Below the pieces are notes generated by a model. It worked only from the letters and a program-made list of their open reading frames with translations, was not told where the DNA came from and did not search any database. From contig NC_007577.1 in NCBI RefSeq assembly GCF_000012645.1, positions 372,001 through 436,000 on the forward strand: DNA of 64,000 nt, given 5' to 3'. The position numbers and the translations under genes were made by a program. The DNA comes from Prochlorococcus marinus str. MIT 9312 (lineage in GTDB: Bacteria > Cyanobacteriota > Cyanobacteriia > PCC-6307 > Cyanobiaceae). Of the stretch, positions 8,940 through 18,670 are shown piece after piece; positions within the stretch are counted from its first letter, which is position 1; each line of letters starts with the position of its first letter.

Positions 8940-10076
8940 TTGATTTCTCAAATTAATAATGAAGAAAGAGATTATAAGCTTGAAGCTTATGATTACTTTC
9001 TTGATCCTTCATTAATTGCTAGTAAACCTTCTGCAATAAGGCATGAATCAAGATTGATGATAGTTAGAAATAGTGTTTTAGAAGAGGACTGCTTAACTAA
9101 TAAATTTACCAAGAATCTTTTAGATGAATTTAGAGAAGGCGATCTTGTGGTTGTAAATAATACTAAAGTAATGAAGGCAAGGTTAAAGGTTGAATTAGAA
9201 AATAGGACGTTAGTCGAATTATTAGTTTTAGAAAGATCCGATGAATGTGTTTGGTTATGTTTAGCAAAGCCTGCAAAAAAGTTAAAAATAAATAGAAAAT
9301 TAAAATTAAAATCCCCTTCTGAACAAGATATTAATTTGATGGTTGATGGGGTTGATGAAGAAACTGGAGGGAGATTTATTAAATTTCCGGAAAACATAAC
9401 TGATCTCAATTCAATGAATAACCTTCTTGATAAATACGGGGAAATTCCTCTCCCTCCTTATATAAAAAATTCCGAGGAAGAATCTTTTCACGAGAACAGT
9501 TATCAAACTGAGTATGCAATTAATCCAGGGGCAGTTGCTGCCCCAACAGCTGGTTTACACTTAAGCAAAAGTCTTATTTCCAATCTAAAAAAAAAAGGTG
9601 TAATAATCTTGCCGATTACTTTGCACGTGGGTTATGGAACATTTAAACCAATTGATCAAGAAGATTTAACTAACTTAAAACTTCATAAAGAATGGGTAAG
9701 TGTTAATAAGGAAGTAGTGGAGGAAATAAAAAGAATAAAGAAAACAGATAGAAGAATAATTGCTATTGGGACAACTAGCGTAAGAGCTCTTGAAAGTTGT
9801 TATTCTCACGAAATTAATGACTTTATTCCCATAGCAAAGTATGTAGATTTAGTAATTAAGCCAGGTTATAAATTTAGGGTAGTTGATGGATTATTAACTA
9901 ATTTTCATCTTCCTAAAAGTTCGTTATTACTATTAGTAAGTGCAATGATTGGTAGAGAAAGATTATTAGATTTGTATAAAAAAGCCATAAAAGAAAAATT
10001 TAGATTCTTCTCTTATGGCGATGCTATGTATATTTCACCAGATTCATTACTGGAGAAAAATAGATTTAAGCTTTGA
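8940..10076 (+). CDS. queA: S-adenosylmethionine:tRNA ribosyltransferase-isomerase
   Basis: It transfers the ribosyl part of SAM to 7-aminomethyl-7-deazaguanine in tRNA during queuosine synthesis. The 378 residues contain the family sequences [34 protein letters not shown] and [20 protein letters not shown]. The chosen start is TTG, six bases after pdhC. It gives an N-terminal extension of about ten residues before the conserved [11 protein letters not shown], and no ATG lies between. The 3' end overlaps the convergent cysK by 11 bases. Confidence 0.93.
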   Translation: MISQINNEERDYKLEAYDYFLDPSLIASKPSAIRHESRLMIVRNSVLEEDCLTNKFTKNLLDEFREGDLVVVNNTKVMKARLKVELENRTLVELLVLERSDECVWLCLAKPAKKLKINRKLKLKSPSEQDINLMVDGVDEETGGRFIKFPENITDLNSMNNLLDKYGEIPLPPYIKNSEEESFHENSYQTEYAINPGAVAAPTAGLHLSKSLISNLKKKGVIILPITLHVGYGTFKPIDQEDLTNLKLHKEWVSVNKEVVEEIKRIKKTDRRIIAIGTTSVRALESCYSHEINDFIPIAKYVDLVIKPGYKFRVVDGLLTNFHLPKSSLLLLVSAMIGRERLLDLYKKAIKEKFRFFSYGDAMYISPDSLLEKNRFKL

Positions 10077-11052
10077 CTGGTTCTTGAATGATTCCGCTTG
10101 GAACTTCATTAAACATAATTGATGATAAATATCTCTCTGCTAAATCAGGTAGAACAACTACAATAATTTTTCCTGCATATTTATCTTGTTCAGCTAATCT
10201 AACAGCAGCAGCAGCAGCAGCTCCACAAGATATTCCAACTAATAGACCTTCTTCTTTTGCTAATCTAAGAGCCATCTCAATTGACTCGTCATTTGTTACC
10301 TGTTCAACCTTATCAACAATTGATAAGTCTAGGTTCTTAGGAATAAATCCTGCTCCTATTCCTTGGATTTTATGTGGTCCAGATTTAACCTCTTCCCCAT
10401 TCATTGTCTGTGTAATAACAGGACTATGCGATGGTTCTACAGCTACAGAAGTAATATTTTTACCCTTCTCTTGCTTAATATATCTTGAAACCCCTGTAAT
10501 TGTTCCGCCAGTTCCAACCCCTGCAACTAAAACATCAATTTCACCATCGCAATCATCCCAGATTTCTGGTCCAGTTGTTTTGAAATGAATTTCAGGGTTT
10601 GCTGGATTATCAAATTGACCAGGCATGAAATATTGAGAAGGATTACTTTCTGCAATTTCTTTGGCTTTAGCTATTGCTCCAGGCATACCTTTAGAAGCCT
10701 CTGTTAAAACAATTTCAGCCCCCAACACTGCCATAACCCTTCTTCTTTCAATTGACATAGATTCTGGCATTGTAAGGATGAGTTTATAACCTCTTGCTGA
10801 AGCAGTAAAAGCTAGAGCAATTCCTGTATTTCCAGAAGTTGGCTCAACAATCGTTTTATCTTTTGTAAGCTTCCCACTTTTCTCTGCATCCCAGATCATG
10901 TTTGCGCCAATCCTACATTTGACACTATAAGCAGGGTTTCTACCTTCAATTTTTGCAAGTACTGTAGCTTTTGCGTTTTTAGTAACTGATTTTAATTTTA
11001 CTAATGGAGTGTTTCCAATAGCAAAACTGTTGTCCTCATAAATTCTTGCCAT
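10066..11052 (-). CDS. cysK: Cysteine synthase A (O-acetylserine sulfhydrylase)
   Basis: A PLP enzyme that makes cysteine from O-acetylserine and sulfide. The 328 residues are closely like enterobacterial CysK. The PLP lysine is Lys45 in [11 protein letters not shown]. The substrate loop TSGNTG is at 72-77. A glycine-rich GVGTGGT phosphate loop and [13 protein letters not shown] follow. The gene is last in a leftward sulfur amino-acid group, 84 bases after the 489-residue PLP enzyme. An inverted repeat (11103-11120) lies in that gap, so cysK may also have its own control. Confidence 0.94.
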   Translation of the reverse strand: MARIYEDNSFAIGNTPLVKLKSVTKNAKATVLAKIEGRNPAYSVKCRIGANMIWDAEKSGKLTKDKTIVEPTSGNTGIALAFTASARGYKLILTMPESMSIERRRVMAVLGAEIVLTEASKGMPGAIAKAKEIAESNPSQYFMPGQFDNPANPEIHFKTTGPEIWDDCDGEIDVLVAGVGTGGTITGVSRYIKQEKGKNITSVAVEPSHSPVITQTMNGEEVKSGPHKIQGIGAGFIPKNLDLSIVDKVEQVTNDESIEMALRLAKEEGLLVGISCGAAAAAAVRLAEQDKYAGKIIVVVLPDLAERYLSSIMFNEVPSGIIQEPVKA

Positions 11053-11102
11053 TTATATATTGAGAAAATATATTTTAATACTAACTATTATTCAGAAAAA
11101 GA

Positions 11103-11120
11103 GTATATAAGTTTCTATAC
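11103..11120. promoter_or_regulatory. Inverted repeat GTATA-N8-TATAC upstream of cysK
   Basis: The two 5-base arms are perfect and separated by eight bases, a geometry typical of dimeric regulator sites. It lies 51-68 bases upstream of the cysK start, on the gene's promoter side. It does not fit the NtcA consensus (GTA-N8-TAC) because the spacing between GTA and TAC is 12. It could be chance in AT-rich DNA. Confidence 0.25.
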
Positions 11121-11136
11121 GGTAAATACTAGGAAT

Positions 11137-12606
11137 TTAGAAATTATTTAGTGCTTCAGAAAAGGTTTCCCATAATTGATCTTGGTCCTCTAATCCAACT
11201 GATACTCTAATAAGGTGCGGGGGTATACCAAAACTTTCAGCCCAATCCAACTCATCATAATGAGCAAGTAAAACATAAGGACAAACAAGAGTAAATTTTG
11301 TTCCTAAACTAGGCCCTTTGGAGATTTGTAGAGAATCATAAAAATTTTTAGCTTTGTTCAATCCTCCATTTAATTCAAATGATAATAAGCAGCCGTATCC
11401 TCCATCCGAAGTAAGTAAAGAATTAAAATTTGGACAATTTTCAGGATGGAAAATATTTTTAATCTCACTGTGGTTCTCTAATCTTTTTTTTAATTCTAAA
11501 CATGCTTTATTTTGTTCAAAAACTCTTTGATTTACATCTCTACTAACTTTCTCAAGATAAACTATATCTCCATCTGAAAGTATTGGAAGATTAATTTCCT
11601 TTAATGCATTTCTAAACTGATAAATCCATTTGCTTTTTGGATTTAGTATTAATGATCCAGCAAGAATATCACCACTACCTGAAAAAATTTTTGTAAGTGA
11701 AGTAAAAACTATATCTGCATGTTCTAGGGAATTTATATTTATATTTGAACCAATTGTATCGTCAACGATTAAAGGAATATTTAATCTTTTTGCTATTTTT
11801 GAAATTTTTTTAATGTTTACACATTTGAGCATTGGATTACTTGGTAGTTCAATAATTAATGCTGATGGATTTATTCTTTTGATTTCTAATTCAATATCGG
11901 TGCAATTTTCTTCTGTAATTAACTTGGCTCCATAAAAGATATTCATTGGTAATTTAAGTACATCTACATATGGAAAACCAATTTGGAGTGTTGGTTTAGC
12001 TGGAAATAATTTATATATGATTTCTAATGATGTATGCAATGCAGACATTCCAGATGAAGTTAAGTGAATATCATTAGAGTTTATTTTTGTAGATTTAGAG
12101 ATTCTATTTTTTATTCTTTGATAACATTCATTTACGTAAGATTTTGGAGGTCTATATTCAAGGCCTAGTTCTACCGCAGCATATCTTGAAGATATACCAA
12201 GACCAGTATGTTGCCAAAAATATTTTGCATAAATACTTCCTTCCTTTTCAGTTATTAAAAAAGCTAAATTATGTCTTTTTTCTATAAATGAGTATTGTTC
12301 AGAAGTATTCCTATCAATGTATTTTTTAGCTTTAAAAGCTATGCTTTCATTCGGATATGGCCAGATACTTTTATTATTGTAGTAATTTTCTTTTTTTACT
12401 TTTTCGCATAATCTTTTCACTATGGGGTTTAGCCCGAAACGTGGGTAGATGGACTTCAATAATTTTATGCATTCTTGATTTTTTTCCTCATAATTTATTA
12501 CATCATTCCAAGTTGGTAATGCTACAGAAACGGCATGAATACTATCAGGAATAGAATATCCTAACTCTAAATTTTTCCATATAGGGTTTTTAAGTAAATC
12601 TCTCAA
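11137..12606 (-). CDS. Cystathionine gamma-synthase-like PLP enzyme with N-terminal extension
   Basis: A 489-residue member of the Cys/Met metabolism PLP family, about 100 residues longer than bacterial MetB. The C-terminal 340 residues hold the fold-type I core: LTSSGMSALH, the cofactor aspartate in LIVDDT, and the PLP lysine in VFTSLTKIFSGSGD. The first 130 or so residues are not typical of MetB; extended eukaryotic-type cystathionine gamma-synthases have a comparable layout. It lies three bases after the 387-residue paralogue and so belongs to the same operon. Whether it makes cystathionine or degrades a sulfur amino acid cannot be told from sequence. Confidence 0.72.
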   Translation of the reverse strand: MRDLLKNPIWKNLELGYSIPDSIHAVSVALPTWNDVINYEEKNQECIKLLKSIYPRFGLNPIVKRLCEKVKKENYYNNKSIWPYPNESIAFKAKKYIDRNTSEQYSFIEKRHNLAFLITEKEGSIYAKYFWQHTGLGISSRYAAVELGLEYRPPKSYVNECYQRIKNRISKSTKINSNDIHLTSSGMSALHTSLEIIYKLFPAKPTLQIGFPYVDVLKLPMNIFYGAKLITEENCTDIELEIKRINPSALIIELPSNPMLKCVNIKKISKIAKRLNIPLIVDDTIGSNININSLEHADIVFTSLTKIFSGSGDILAGSLILNPKSKWIYQFRNALKEINLPILSDGDIVYLEKVSRDVNQRVFEQNKACLELKKRLENHSEIKNIFHPENCPNFNSLLTSDGGYGCLLSFELNGGLNKAKNFYDSLQISKGPSLGTKFTLVCPYVLLAHYDELDWAESFGIPPHLIRVSVGLEDQDQLWETFSEALNNF

Positions 12607-12609
12607 TTT

Positions 12610-13773
12610 TCAAAATTTATTTAAAGCAAATAAAATATCCGAGATTAAATCGTTTGCATCTTCACATCCAATTGATAATCTGACAAGGGCATCATCTATC
12701 CCTAGTAGATTTTTCGTTTTATCATCCACAGAAGCATGAGTCATTGTTGCCGGGTGACAAATTAAACTTTCAACTCCTCCAAGGCTTTCAGCTAGCGAGA
12801 AATATTTGAGAGACTTGCATAATTTAAAAGTATCCTCTTTATTTAAATTTAATTTTAGGGTGATCATCGAACCTCCAGATATCATTTGAGATTTTGCTAA
12901 ATTAAATTGCGGGTGTTTTTGATTAAAAGGATAAATTACTTTACTAATTATTTTATGATTCTCTAATTCTTCAGAAATTAATTCTGCACTTCGAGTTTGT
13001 TGTTCGATTCTTAAAGGAAGGGTTTTTACTCCTCTAGTAATGAGCCAACTATCAAAAGGAGATGGTTGAAGCCCCAGGGCTTTTTGAGAGAAAAGCATCT
13101 TACTATTCCATATCTCATTATTTGTAAGTACTGCTCCACCAAGTGCATCACTATGTCCATTAATGAATTTTGTTGTGCTTACAAGCGATAGTGTTGCGCC
13201 AAGTTCCAAAGGTTTTTGAATAAGGGCTGTAGAAAAGGTGTTGTCCACAACTACGGGTATTTGCAATTTATTCGCTTCATCACAAATCGCCTTAATATCA
13301 AGCACCTTTAAAAGTGGATTAGTTGGACTTTCTAGCCATATCAAAGTTGGCGCGAAGTTTGAAATCTTTTTAATATTATTTTTATTTGTAAAATCTGTGT
13401 ATAAAACTTCTACCCCAAATTTCTTGAAAATTTTTTCGAACATCCTCACTGTACAACCATAAAGATTTGATTCGCAGAGTATCTTATCGCCTGATTTTAG
13501 TGTTGATGTAATTGCAGTTACCGCGCTAATTCCAGATCCAAAAACTGTACAGTATTTAGAATCTTCTATTGATTTAAGTATGTTTTCTAGAATTTTAAAG
13601 TTGGGATTTCCTGATCTGGTGTAGTCGAAACTTTCTTTATTGCCATGCTTGAAAGTAGATGTAGAAAAAATAGGAGGCATAATGCATCCCGTGTCTTCTG
13701 CAAATGTTTCCCCATGGTGAATAGATAAGGTCTTAACACCTGGCTTTTTGATATTATTTGTCTTATTTCCCAT
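12610..13773 (-). CDS. Cystathionine gamma-synthase / beta-lyase (Cys/Met metabolism PLP enzyme)
   Basis: A 387-residue enzyme of normal MetB/MetC length. It has YTRSGNPN near 51-58, the cofactor aspartate in VVVDNTF, and the PLP lysine in SLVSTTKFINGHSDALGG. MetB (cystathionine formation) and MetC (cystathionine cleavage) cannot be told apart reliably by eye, so no symbol is given. It is first in the leftward group with the 489-residue paralogue (three-base gap) and cysK. The 76 bases before it hold two hairpins at the end of rpsD. Confidence 0.85.
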   Translation of the reverse strand: MGNKTNNIKKPGVKTLSIHHGETFAEDTGCIMPPIFSTSTFKHGNKESFDYTRSGNPNFKILENILKSIEDSKYCTVFGSGISAVTAITSTLKSGDKILCESNLYGCTVRMFEKIFKKFGVEVLYTDFTNKNNIKKISNFAPTLIWLESPTNPLLKVLDIKAICDEANKLQIPVVVDNTFSTALIQKPLELGATLSLVSTTKFINGHSDALGGAVLTNNEIWNSKMLFSQKALGLQPSPFDSWLITRGVKTLPLRIEQQTRSAELISEELENHKIISKVIYPFNQKHPQFNLAKSQMISGGSMITLKLNLNKEDTFKLCKSLKYFSLAESLGGVESLICHPATMTHASVDDKTKNLLGIDDALVRLSIGCEDANDLISDILFALNKF

Positions 13774-13798
13774 TATTTTTAAAAATAAGAATTAAGTT

Positions 13799-13827
13799 AA
13801 ATCTCTCATTTTTTAAACGAGAGATTT
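13799..13827 (-). terminator. Perfect 9-bp hairpin downstream of rpsD
   Basis: AAATCTCTC at 13799-13807 pairs with GAGAGATTT at 13819-13827 around an 11-base loop. It lies between the rpsD stop and the next leftward gene. The T-run that follows on the minus strand is weak, so it may be an attenuating or RNA-stabilising hairpin rather than a strong intrinsic terminator. Confidence 0.5.
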
Positions 13828-13836
13828 AATAATCCA

Positions 13837-13862
13837 AAGAAAAGTTGTATTAAACTTTTCTT
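13837..13862 (-). terminator. Perfect 10-bp hairpin overlapping the rpsD stop codon
   Basis: AAGAAAAGTT at 13837-13846 pairs with AACTTTTCTT at 13853-13862 around a six-base loop. The rpsD stop codon (13850-13852) lies in the loop. With the hairpin at 13799-13827 it makes a tandem structure at the 3' end of the rpsD message, likely to stop transcription or protect the RNA end. Confidence 0.5.
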
Positions 13863-14458
13863 GAATAATATTCAACAACTAATAGTTCGTTTATTTCAAG
13901 AGCAACCCACTCTCTATCGCATTTTCCAGTTATTTTTCCTGTTAATTTAGGTTTGTCTAAATCAAGATGTGGAGGAACATTTGCTAAACCAGGGAATTCT
14001 ATATTACCTTCTACAAGTTTTTTGCTTGCTTTGTTTTCTTTAATTCCGATTACATCGCCTGATTTGCATTGATAACCAGCAATATCAAGAACTTTACCAT
14101 TAACAGTTACATGGCCATGATTTACTAATTGTCTTGAGCCTGGAATAGTACCTCCAAAACCTAATCTAAAACAAACATTATCTAGTCTGTTTTCTAAAAG
14201 TCTTAGTAGGTTTGTTCCTGTAGATCCTTCTTGCGCTCTGGCTTTTTTTACATAACGTACTAGTTGTTTTTCAGAAACTCCATAATTAAACCTGAGTTTC
14301 TGCTTTTCTTCTAAACGAATTGCATATTCTGATCGCTTGCGACGGGCTTGGCCGTGCTGACCTGGAGGATTAGACTTCTTTGAAGCTTTCCTAGTGAGAC
14401 CTGGTAGTTCTCCCAAGCGACGCGTAACCCTTAACCTGGGGCCGCGGTATCTTGACAT
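13850..14458 (-). CDS. rpsD: 30S ribosomal protein S4
   Basis: S4 binds 16S rRNA early in assembly of the small subunit. The 202-residue length is normal. The N-terminus [20 protein letters not shown] is the cyanobacterial/plastid form. The S4 RNA-binding domain contains [31 protein letters not shown]. It is transcribed alone leftward, and two hairpins follow it before the sulfur amino-acid genes. It diverges from yidD across 95 bases. Confidence 0.97.
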   Translation of the reverse strand: MSRYRGPRLRVTRRLGELPGLTRKASKKSNPPGQHGQARRKRSEYAIRLEEKQKLRFNYGVSEKQLVRYVKKARAQEGSTGTNLLRLLENRLDNVCFRLGFGGTIPGSRQLVNHGHVTVNGKVLDIAGYQCKSGDVIGIKENKASKKLVEGNIEFPGLANVPPHLDLDKPKLTGKITGKCDREWVALEINELLVVEYYSRKV

Positions 14459-14553
14459 AATTTTAAATTAAATAGAAATTTGCAATAAATTGGATAATTG
14501 ATTAAATTCAATTAAACTAATTACTACTGGAAATAGTATTTTACATCATTAAA

Positions 14554-14790
14554 GTGTTCAAAACCATTAATAAATCAATTACTTCTATACTTCTTTTTAT
14601 GATTTCTTTTTATCAAAAGTGGTTTTCACCTTTTTTCGGACCAAGATGCAGATTTATTCCAAGTTGCAGCTCTTATGGATATGAGGCAATTACTAGACAT
14701 GGTCCTTGGAAGGGAGGGTGGTTAACTTTAAGAAGATTAAGCAGATGTCATCCTTTAACTCCCTGTGGATGTGACCCTGTTCCTGACTAA
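14554..14790 (+). CDS. yidD: Membrane protein insertion efficiency factor YidD
   Basis: A 78-residue protein of the YidD family, which associates with the inner membrane and assists YidC-dependent insertion. It has an N-terminal amphipathic or hydrophobic segment (ITSILLFMISFYQKWFSPFFGPRC) followed by the conserved CRFIPSCSSYGYEAI and GGWLTLRRLSRCHP segments with the usual cysteines, and ends CGCDPVPD. The start is GTG. The glutaredoxin-like gene begins four bases after the stop. Confidence 0.93.
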   Translation: MFKTINKSITSILLFMISFYQKWFSPFFGPRCRFIPSCSSYGYEAITRHGPWKGGWLTLRRLSRCHPLTPCGCDPVPD

Positions 14791-14794
14791 ATGA

Positions 14795-15097
14795 ATGAAA
14801 ATATTTATTTTTGTTAGGCAGGGATGTTGCCTTTGTGATTCATTAAAAAACAAACTGGCAAAAATAAATCTTAATGAGTTATTCCCCAATCTAGAGGAGC
14901 TTAAAGAAATTGATATTGATAGGGTCGATTTATATAAAGATAAATATAAAAAATATGATTATGAAGTACCTGTTATTGCTGTTGAAAGAATTAGGTCCGA
15001 GGAGATTATAGAATTGCCTCGCATTTCTCCAAGATTAAAAGATGATCAATTAAAGAATTGGTTTCAAAAAAATATTAGTACCATCCTGGAGAAATAA
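14795..15097 (+). CDS. Glutaredoxin-like protein (DUF836 family)
   Basis: A 100-residue thioredoxin-fold protein. It starts with the beta strand MKIFIFVRQG and then the CxxC site CCLC near residues 11-15. A helix follows, then the cis-proline strand EVPVIAVE. This is the short glutaredoxin-like family seen in cyanobacteria; no substrate is known. An overlapping ATG in another frame at 14791 was rejected. It is packed between yidD (four bases) and murE (nine bases), so all three are likely co-transcribed. Confidence 0.8.
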   Translation: MKIFIFVRQGCCLCDSLKNKLAKINLNELFPNLEELKEIDIDRVDLYKDKYKKYDYEVPVIAVERIRSEEIIELPRISPRLKDDQLKNWFQKNISTILEK

Positions 15098-15106
15098 TTT
15101 TTTTAT

Positions 15107-16642
15107 ATGAGATCTATAAAATTACATAAACTTTTAGATTTGGTAGGAATTATTCCTTCATTAGATTTAATCGATCATGAAATAAATAATATTTCTTTTA
15201 ACTCTAAAGAAGTACAAAAAGGAACTTTATTTTTAGGTATGCCTGGTTTAAATGTTGATGGAGGAAAATATTGTATTGAGGCAATTGAAAATGGTGCAGA
15301 GGCTGCCATTATTGGGTCTGCTGCAAAAGAGAAAATTGGATCTATTGATCGAGAAAGGATTTTGGTTATAGAGGATAATTTAGATTATATTTTTGGTCAA
15401 ATAGTCGCTGAGTTTTGGAATAGGCCTTCAAGAAAACTTAAACTTATTGGTGTTACGGGTACAAATGGAAAAACGACAATTACTTTTTTATTGGAATATC
15501 TTTTAAAAAAATTAGGGAAAAAGACTGCATTATTTGGGACCTTGCTCAATAGATGGCCTGGCTTTTCAGAAGTGGCTCTTCATACAACTGATTTCGCCGA
15601 TAAACTCCAAAAGAAATTAAATGCTGCTGTTGAGGCAGAATCTGAATTCGCGATATTAGAGGTAAGTTCTCATTCTATTGCTCAAAACAGGATATCAGGA
15701 TGCGAATTTGAGGCGGCTATTTTTACTAATTTAACTCAAGATCATCTTGATTATCACTCAGATATGGAATCATATTTTCAAACAAAAAGAAAATTATTTT
15801 TCCCACCTTACTTAAATGAAAAAGATGGCATTTGTGTATTAAATCATGATGACCATTGGATATCTAAATTATCATCTGATCTTGAAAAAAGATCTTTATT
15901 AGTCTCTACAAAGATTACTGAAAGTGAATTTGAAAGTGATGATTTTTTTTTCGTAACAGATAAGAAATTTACTGAAATTGGTTCCACCTGTATTTTTCAT
16001 ACACCTAGGGAAAAAATTCAACTTTTTGTTCCACTTGTCGGTGAATTTAATTTAATGAATGCGATTCAAGCAATAACAATTTTGTATAAACTTAATTTTT
16101 CTTTAAAAGATCTATCAAAATTAATACAATCTTTCCCTGGTGCTCCTGGGAGAATGGAGAAAATACAAATTGATAATAATGACGTTTCAAGATCTCTTCC
16201 AACAGTAATTGTTGATTATGCCCACACTCCTGATGGATTAAAAAAAGTTTTGCAATCAATTAAAAAACTTTGTGAAGGGAAACTCATAACTGTTTTTGGC
16301 TGTGGCGGAGATCGTGATCGTAGTAAAAGGCCTTTAATGGGATCAATAGCTGAAGAGTTTTCTGATCAACTTTTTATAACTTCAGATAATCCAAGATCAG
16401 AAGAACCCCAAAAGATAGTAAATGATATTTTGATGGGCATAAAAAAAAGAGAAAAAATAACAATTGAAATTGATAGATTTAAAGCAATAAATGAATCTAT
16501 TAAATTTGCTAAAAAAAAAGATATTGTTTTAATTGCAGGAAAAGGACATGAAGACTACCAAATTCTCAATGATAAAGTTATTAATTTTGATGATAGAAAA
16601 ATAGCTTATAAATTATTAAAAGAAAAAAATAAATCTCAATAA
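15107..16642 (+). CDS. murE: UDP-N-acetylmuramoyl-tripeptide synthetase
   Basis: This cytoplasmic Mur ligase adds the third amino acid of the peptidoglycan stem. The 511 residues show the N-terminal UDP-binding domain, the ATP loop GVTGTNGKTT (115-124) and a C-terminal ligase domain. The DNPR motif at 427-430 is the signature for meso-diaminopimelate as substrate, as expected for a Gram-negative wall. It follows the glutaredoxin-like gene by nine bases. Confidence 0.95.
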   Translation: MRSIKLHKLLDLVGIIPSLDLIDHEINNISFNSKEVQKGTLFLGMPGLNVDGGKYCIEAIENGAEAAIIGSAAKEKIGSIDRERILVIEDNLDYIFGQIVAEFWNRPSRKLKLIGVTGTNGKTTITFLLEYLLKKLGKKTALFGTLLNRWPGFSEVALHTTDFADKLQKKLNAAVEAESEFAILEVSSHSIAQNRISGCEFEAAIFTNLTQDHLDYHSDMESYFQTKRKLFFPPYLNEKDGICVLNHDDHWISKLSSDLEKRSLLVSTKITESEFESDDFFFVTDKKFTEIGSTCIFHTPREKIQLFVPLVGEFNLMNAIQAITILYKLNFSLKDLSKLIQSFPGAPGRMEKIQIDNNDVSRSLPTVIVDYAHTPDGLKKVLQSIKKLCEGKLITVFGCGGDRDRSKRPLMGSIAEEFSDQLFITSDNPRSEEPQKIVNDILMGIKKREKITIEIDRFKAINESIKFAKKKDIVLIAGKGHEDYQILNDKVINFDDRKIAYKLLKEKNKSQ

Positions 16643-16723
16643 AATTTCCTTATCAAATAAGAAAGATCTTTACGCAAATCACAAGAAAATTTTCTTAGAA
16701 TCACTGGAGTTATTTTTAATAAA

Positions 16724-17428
16724 ATGAAAGGCTTAGCCTTAGTTGTAGGCGCAGGTGGAATTGGAACACAACTAGCTAAAGATTTGAATGAAAGTGAAAA
16801 AGATTTAGATGTTGTTTTGTGTGGAAGAAAAAGTGAATTTAATCCTTTTTGGGCATTAGATATAGAGGATTCTCAATCCCTTTTGCAGTTGAAAAATAAA
16901 ATATCAAATCATCCTTCAAAATTAAGGTTAGTTGTTAATGCTACAGGTAGACTTCATAGTAATTCTCTTCAACCAGAAAAAAGATTACAACATCTTGATA
17001 TAAAAAATATGATGGAAAGTTTTTCAATAAATGCCTTTTCTCCTATTTTATTAGCTAAAGCGATTGAAGAATTTATACCAAAAGATTTTGATTTTAATTT
17101 TGCAAGTATAAGTGCAAGAGTGGGAAGCATTGGAGATAATCAAACCGGAGGTTGGTATTCATATAGAGCTGCAAAATCTGCCCAAAATCAGTTTTTTAAA
17201 TCTTTAAGTATTGAGTGGGAAAGACGTTTCCCAAAGGCTACTATTACATTACTTCATCCAGGAACAGTAGATACAAATTTATCTAGACCTTTTCATAAAT
17301 TTGTTCCAGAGCATAAATTATTTAGTAAAGAAAAATCTTCCCAATTTTTGATCAATATTATTAAAAATCAAACTCCAGCATCTTCTGGAAAATTTATTGC
17401 ATGGGACAGCTCGGATATACCTTGGTAA
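16724..17428 (+). CDS. Short-chain dehydrogenase/reductase, substrate unknown
   Basis: A 234-residue SDR with a Rossmann motif VGAGGIGTQ (8-16), a variant of the classical TGxxxGIG, then NATG near 72-75. The catalytic serine is probably Ser130, and the YxxxK motif is YRAAK at 147-151. The family resembles the CsgA-like or cell-cell signalling group of SDRs. No neighbour reveals the substrate. It lies 81 bases after murE and converges on the class-V aminotransferase. Confidence 0.8.
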   Translation: MKGLALVVGAGGIGTQLAKDLNESEKDLDVVLCGRKSEFNPFWALDIEDSQSLLQLKNKISNHPSKLRLVVNATGRLHSNSLQPEKRLQHLDIKNMMESFSINAFSPILLAKAIEEFIPKDFDFNFASISARVGSIGDNQTGGWYSYRAAKSAQNQFFKSLSIEWERRFPKATITLLHPGTVDTNLSRPFHKFVPEHKLFSKEKSSQFLINIIKNQTPASSGKFIAWDSSDIPW

Positions 17429-17458
17429 ACTAAATTTTTTCTTTATATCAATAGATAT

Positions 17459-18634
17459 TTAAGTCAATATTTTTTTTACTTCTTTAGCAAGCAAATCAAT
17501 CTCAGCTTCTGTAGTCATTTGATGTACACATGCTCTAAACCATTTTGGATCTTCTAAAACTCTAATCCAAATTTTTTTTTCTCCAAGTTTCTTTACAAAT
17601 TCATATTTATTTTCAAGATTTTCGATATTAAAACTAACTATCCCATTTAAGTATTTTTTGTCTAAAATTAATTCAATTTCTTTTAATTGATTTAATTCAT
17701 CCCAAAGTTTTTCACTTAACCTTTTAATATGTTCGCTTTTTTCTTTTTCAGGGTATTCTTCATCCAAAAGATTTAAAGAAGTGCGCAGCCCTGCAAGTAA
17801 AGGAATACAAGAGGTGGCCACTTCAAACTTTCGTGCATCATCATGAAAAAGATTATCTGAAGGCTCATAAATTCCTTGTTCTTTTTTTAATGACTTCCAA
17901 CCAATTATTGTTGGATCTGTTTCATGAATAAATCTATCTGAGACATAAATGGCTCCAAGTCCTTCTGGACCACATGCCCATTTGTGAGAAGTTATTGAAT
18001 ATAAATCAGAATAAAAAACTTCTTCTTCGATTTTTATGTGCCCAAAGGTTTGAGCACCATCAACAAGTAGATAAGAGTTTTCTCGATTATTTTTTAATTC
18101 GATAGAAATTTGTTTTAAAGGAATTTTATATCCAAAGTTCCATAAAATATGTGAAATAATTAGGATCTTAGTCTGACTATTTAGATTTTTTAAAATCTCT
18201 AGAATTATATTTTCGTCATTTAGATTTTTAATTTTTTGGATTGGTAAAATTTTGAATATTAATTTATTTCTTCTGCAAAATTCTCGACTTGCAGCTACTA
18301 CTCCAGGATGTTCACAGTCACTTATTAACAACTCCTCTCCCTCTTCTACTTTTATTCCCCAAAAGGGCAAAATCATACCGGAAGAGATATTCTCGGTTAA
18401 AGCTACATTCTTTGAATTGACACCTAATTTTTGTGCAATGATTCTTTTTGTGGTCAATATTTCTTTGTAAATAAAAGGCCACATATCATTGGTAAATGGT
18501 CCTAAATCTTGGATAATTTCCCAAGTTTTAACCATTGCTTCTAGAGAAGATTTTGGTAATGGTCCTTGACCACCATAGTTGAAATAATACTTATTTTTTA
18601 ATGCTGGTATTTGATCTCTTAGATTATTTTTCAT
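17459..18634 (-). CDS. Class-V aminotransferase / cysteine desulfurase-like protein
   Basis: A 391-residue fold-type I PLP enzyme. The cofactor aspartate lies in LVDGAQ (191-196), and the PLP lysine is Lys218 in SITSHKWACGPEG. The family includes cysteine desulfurases and isopenicillin-N-epimerase-like enzymes. The cysteine loop typical of IscS is absent, so a housekeeping role in Fe-S assembly is unlikely by sequence. It is encoded 36 bases downstream of the ArsM-like methyltransferase on the same strand, so the pair may be co-transcribed. Confidence 0.78.
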   Translation of the reverse strand: MKNNLRDQIPALKNKYYFNYGGQGPLPKSSLEAMVKTWEIIQDLGPFTNDMWPFIYKEILTTKRIIAQKLGVNSKNVALTENISSGMILPFWGIKVEEGEELLISDCEHPGVVAASREFCRRNKLIFKILPIQKIKNLNDENIILEILKNLNSQTKILIISHILWNFGYKIPLKQISIELKNNRENSYLLVDGAQTFGHIKIEEEVFYSDLYSITSHKWACGPEGLGAIYVSDRFIHETDPTIIGWKSLKKEQGIYEPSDNLFHDDARKFEVATSCIPLLAGLRTSLNLLDEEYPEKEKSEHIKRLSEKLWDELNQLKEIELILDKKYLNGIVSFNIENLENKYEFVKKLGEKKIWIRVLEDPKWFRACVHQMTTEAEIDLLAKEVKKILT

Positions 18635-18670
18635 AGGAATTTAAATTATATTTTTAAACTCTTGAATTTT

